Source: Acidobacteriota bacterium
GTDB lineage: Bacteria; Acidobacteriota; Terriglobia; Terriglobales; SCQP01
Reading direction: 5' to 3'
Assembly (NCBI GenBank): GCA_027459505.1
Contig: DAIDIE010000019.1
Coordinates: forward strand, 62,001-126,000
Length of the DNA: 64,000 bases
Shown here: positions 63,920 to 64,000 of the stretch, piece after piece
Position numbering within the stretch: position 1 is the first letter of the stretch
Layout of the letters: each line of letters opens with the position of its first letter
The notes under the pieces: generated by a model
Seen by the model: the letters and a program-made list of their open reading frames with translations, nothing else
What the model was told of the DNA's origin: nothing
Database searches by the model: none
Translations under genes and position numbers: made by a program

Positions 63920-64000
63920 ACCTGCGTAAATTCACCTCTCCGCGCCAACGGCGCGACAGCGGCAAGATGGTGAGCGAAATCATCGGTTTCGCCATTGTCA
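63916..64000 (+). CDS. Next gene of the act cluster, 5' end only
   Basis: The frame starts at ATG 63916, overlapping the actF stop by ATGA, and reads MNLRKFTSPRQRRDSGKMVS into a hydrophobic EIIGFAIV at the window edge. It is probably a small membrane protein or an oxidase-related subunit; it cannot be identified from 28 residues. Confidence 0.6.
   Translation, partial: MNLRKFTSPRQRRDSGKMVSEIIGFAIV

Overview
The window is about 64 kb of GC-rich bacterial chromosome. Several features together point to Acidobacteriota, probably class Terriglobia. These are a complete actABCDEF alternative complex III cluster, a BamA-SurA-TamB block, a CysO/Mec/CysM cysteine pathway, two GH30 enzymes plus a GH3 xylosidase-type enzyme, and a compact argCB-(GNAT)-argJ cluster. 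This is inferred from gene content; no rRNA is present to prove it.

Left part (1-11.5 kb): lipB, a VapBC toxin-antitoxin pair whose toxin is frameshifted, and a cysteine-biosynthesis group (moeZ-like sulfurylase, cysO carrier, mec JAMM protease, cysM synthase). That group is split by a TonB-like gene and a secreted GH30 hydrolase. Then come rlpA-like, an SDR oxidoreductase, a hemD-like gene and a stand-alone receiver protein.

Hemicellulose part (5.3-18.2 kb): two GH30 enzymes, one Tat-type GH3 with a CBM6-like insert and a secreted sugar-isomerase-like TIM barrel. The three hydrolase genes share a near-palindromic box, TGTAGCGCTATAGA or a close variant, which resembles LacI-family xylan operators; one sits just after a good -35/-10 promoter. 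tRNA-Arg(CCT) lies between GH3 and the second GH30.

Middle part (18.4-37.1 kb): a Nudix protein, a eukaryote-like P-loop/dCMP deaminase (Dcd1 layout), a bacilliredoxin, a YtxH protein, an exported basic His/Arg/Lys protein with 11-residue repeats, YdcF, a methyltransferase, N-carbamoylputrescine amidase, TamB-SurA-BamA, YggX, an alpha/beta hydrolase, and the ergothioneine genes egtD and egtB.

Accessory zone (37.3-49.7 kb): lower-GC small membrane and secreted proteins, a duplicated 77-bp segment, an IS5-type transposase remnant, a CPBP-family protein that lacks its usual catalytic residues, mscL with a zinc ribbon, a XamI-like restriction-modification pair, an enolase-superfamily enzyme, a PIN toxin paired with an unusual 168-aa partner behind three 15-bp iterons, an M23 peptidase, a PIN-toxin remnant and a frameshifted glyoxalase-like gene.

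Right part (49.7-64 kb): arginine biosynthesis under tandem ARG boxes that overlap a strong promoter and the argC start, an orphan Tat-exported gluconate-dehydrogenase-subunit-3-like protein, a glycine-rich RRM protein, and actABCDEF plus the start of the next gene.

Two interspersed repeat families are visible: A, four copies, and B, two copies. Most copies sit at the 3' ends of genes in a fixed orientation, often with terminator hairpins. No computation was run; all positions come from reading the sequence.
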